Origin: JBEVMS01 sp040508515
GTDB lineage: Bacteria > Pseudomonadota > Gammaproteobacteria > Xanthomonadales > Rhodanobacteraceae
Assembly (NCBI GenBank): GCA_040508515.1
Contig: JBEVMS010000034.1
Span: forward strand, 1 to 19,048
Direction of reading: 5' to 3'
DNA length: 19,048 nt
Within the stretch, counting starts at the first letter, position 1. Every line of letters begins with the position of its first letter. The notes below the pieces were generated by a model. It made no database searches. It had not been told where the DNA came from and worked only from the letters and a program-made list of their open reading frames with translations. Shown here one piece after another: positions 18,119 to 19,048 of the stretch. A program made the translations under genes and the position numbers.

Positions 18119-18134
18119 TACTTCAGGTAGTTCC

Positions 18135-19048
18135 ATGCTCAGACAGCTGCTCGCCCGTAAAACCGATTTCAGCGACATCGAACAAGGGCACGGCCCAACT
18201 TTGCGCCGCACGCTGGGGCCATGGGGTCTGACCGCGATCGGCATCGGCGCGGTAATCGGTGGCGGCATTTTCGTGATCACTGGCGTGGCTGCCGCCGAGC
18301 ATGCGGGGCCGGCGATCATCCTCTCGTTCGTGCTGGCGGCGATTTGTAGCACCTTTACCGCGCTGTGCTATGCCGAATTCGCCTCGCTGATTCCGGTCTC
18401 CGGTAGCGCTTATTCCTACGCCTACGCCACCTTGGGCGAAGGCGCGGCCTGGTTCATCGGCTGGAATCTGGTGTTGGAGTACGGCGTCTCGGCCTCGGCG
18501 GTGGCGGTCAGTTGGACCGGCTACTTCGTCAGCCTGCTCGATCATGTGGGCCTGCATATTCCGCCGGCGCTGACCAACGCCCCACTGGATTACGTGCATG
18601 GGCACCTGGTCACCACCGGCGCCCTGCTCAATTTGCCGGCGGTGGCGATCGTACTGGCGCTGACCGCCGTATGCTATGTCGGCATCCGGGAATCGGCTGG
18701 CGCCAACATGGCGATGGTGCTGCTTAAGGTGGCGCTGATCGTGATCGTCATCGTGGTCGGCGCGCGCTACGTCAACACCGCCAATTGGCACCCGTTCATT
18801 CCGGCCAATCAAGGCGGCGACAAATACGGCTGGTCCGGCGTACTGCGCGGCGCGGCGCTGGTGTTCTTCGCCTATATCGGCTTTGAGGCCACCTCCACGG
18901 CCGCGCAGGAAAGCAAAAATCCGCAGCGCGACATGCCGATTGCCACGCTCGGTTCGCTGGCGCTGTGCACGGTGCTGTATATCGCGATGGCCGCGGTGTT
19001 GACCGGCCTGCTGCCTTACAACCAATTGGGCACCGATGAGCCGGTGGT
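18135..19048 (+). CDS. APC-family amino acid permease, second copy, 3' end cut by the window edge
   Basis: A paralogue of the preceding permease and the same type of inner-membrane amino acid transporter. The 304 codons visible cover about the first seven helices, with GIGAVIGGGIF in helix 1, CYAEFASLIPVSGSAYSYAY, WFIGWNLVLEY and FFAYIGFEATSTAAQESKN. By eye roughly 60-70% of residues agree with the first copy across helices 1-3, and the N-terminal cytoplasmic part is about ten residues shorter. ATG at 18135 has CAGG about 7 bases upstream. No stop is reached before 19048; the last full codon ends at 19046. The pair most likely arose by tandem duplication followed by divergence, perhaps towards different substrates. 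Confidence 0.92.
   Translation, partial: MLRQLLARKTDFSDIEQGHGPTLRRTLGPWGLTAIGIGAVIGGGIFVITGVAAAEHAGPAIILSFVLAAICSTFTALCYAEFASLIPVSGSAYSYAYATLGEGAAWFIGWNLVLEYGVSASAVAVSWTGYFVSLLDHVGLHIPPALTNAPLDYVHGHLVTTGALLNLPAVAIVLALTAVCYVGIRESAGANMAMVLLKVALIVIVIVVGARYVNTANWHPFIPANQGGDKYGWSGVLRGAALVFFAYIGFEATSTAAQESKNPQRDMPIATLGSLALCTVLYIAMAAVLTGLLPYNQLGTDEPV

Noticed and set aside
17004..18119. 371-residue minus-strand and 334-residue plus-strand (17126-18130) frames within the first permease
   Set aside because: Both are low-quality, Arg/His/Gln-rich shadows of the permease.

Overview
The window looks like a GC-rich gammaproteobacterial chromosome of the Xanthomonadales/Lysobacterales type, perhaps Rhodanobacteraceae-like. 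The family assignment is inferred from gene order (pyrG-kdsA-eno-ftsB-ispD-ispF-truD in one direction), from the ParE and TruD sequences, and from high-GC codon use; no rRNA or other marker is present to confirm it. There are 18 protein-coding genes. The two at the window edges (truD on the left, an amino acid permease on the right) are cut. No tRNA, rRNA, CRISPR array, insertion sequence or prophage was seen, and no gap between genes exceeds about 165 bases.

Left part (1-8987, minus strand): a housekeeping run read right to left. The order is pyrG (CTP synthase), kdsA (Kdo-8-phosphate synthase), an unrecognised lipoprotein gene, eno (enolase), ftsB (divisome), ispD and ispF (MEP isoprenoid pathway), mgtE (Mg2+ transporter) and truD (tRNA pseudouridine synthase). 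kdsA/lipoprotein and ispF/mgtE overlap by 4 bases, suggesting translational coupling. The CTP made by PyrG is consumed by IspD and, elsewhere in the cell, by Kdo activation. A clear intrinsic terminator sits between ftsB and ispD. mgtE and the lipoprotein gene are additions to the order I remember from Xanthomonas.

Middle (9130-12974, plus strand): divergent from pyrG come a long-form aminopeptidase P and parE (topoisomerase IV subunit B).

Right part (13098-15102, plus strand): the most interesting block. It encodes a SigK-like ECF sigma factor, an RskA-like membrane anti-sigma factor overlapping it by 4 bases, and a secreted fasciclin-domain protein. This matches the M. tuberculosis SigK-RskA-MPT70/MPT83 arrangement in an unrelated phylum. 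The sigma factor also has two cysteines placed like the redox pair described for SigK. The regions upstream of the sigma gene and of the fasciclin gene share a short motif that may be the autoregulated promoter.

Far right (15219-19048): a 3-hydroxyanthranilate 3,4-dioxygenase without other kynurenine-pathway genes nearby, a convergent NUDIX hydrolase, and two tandem paralogous APC-family amino acid permeases. The permeases are separated by 84 bases containing two hairpins.
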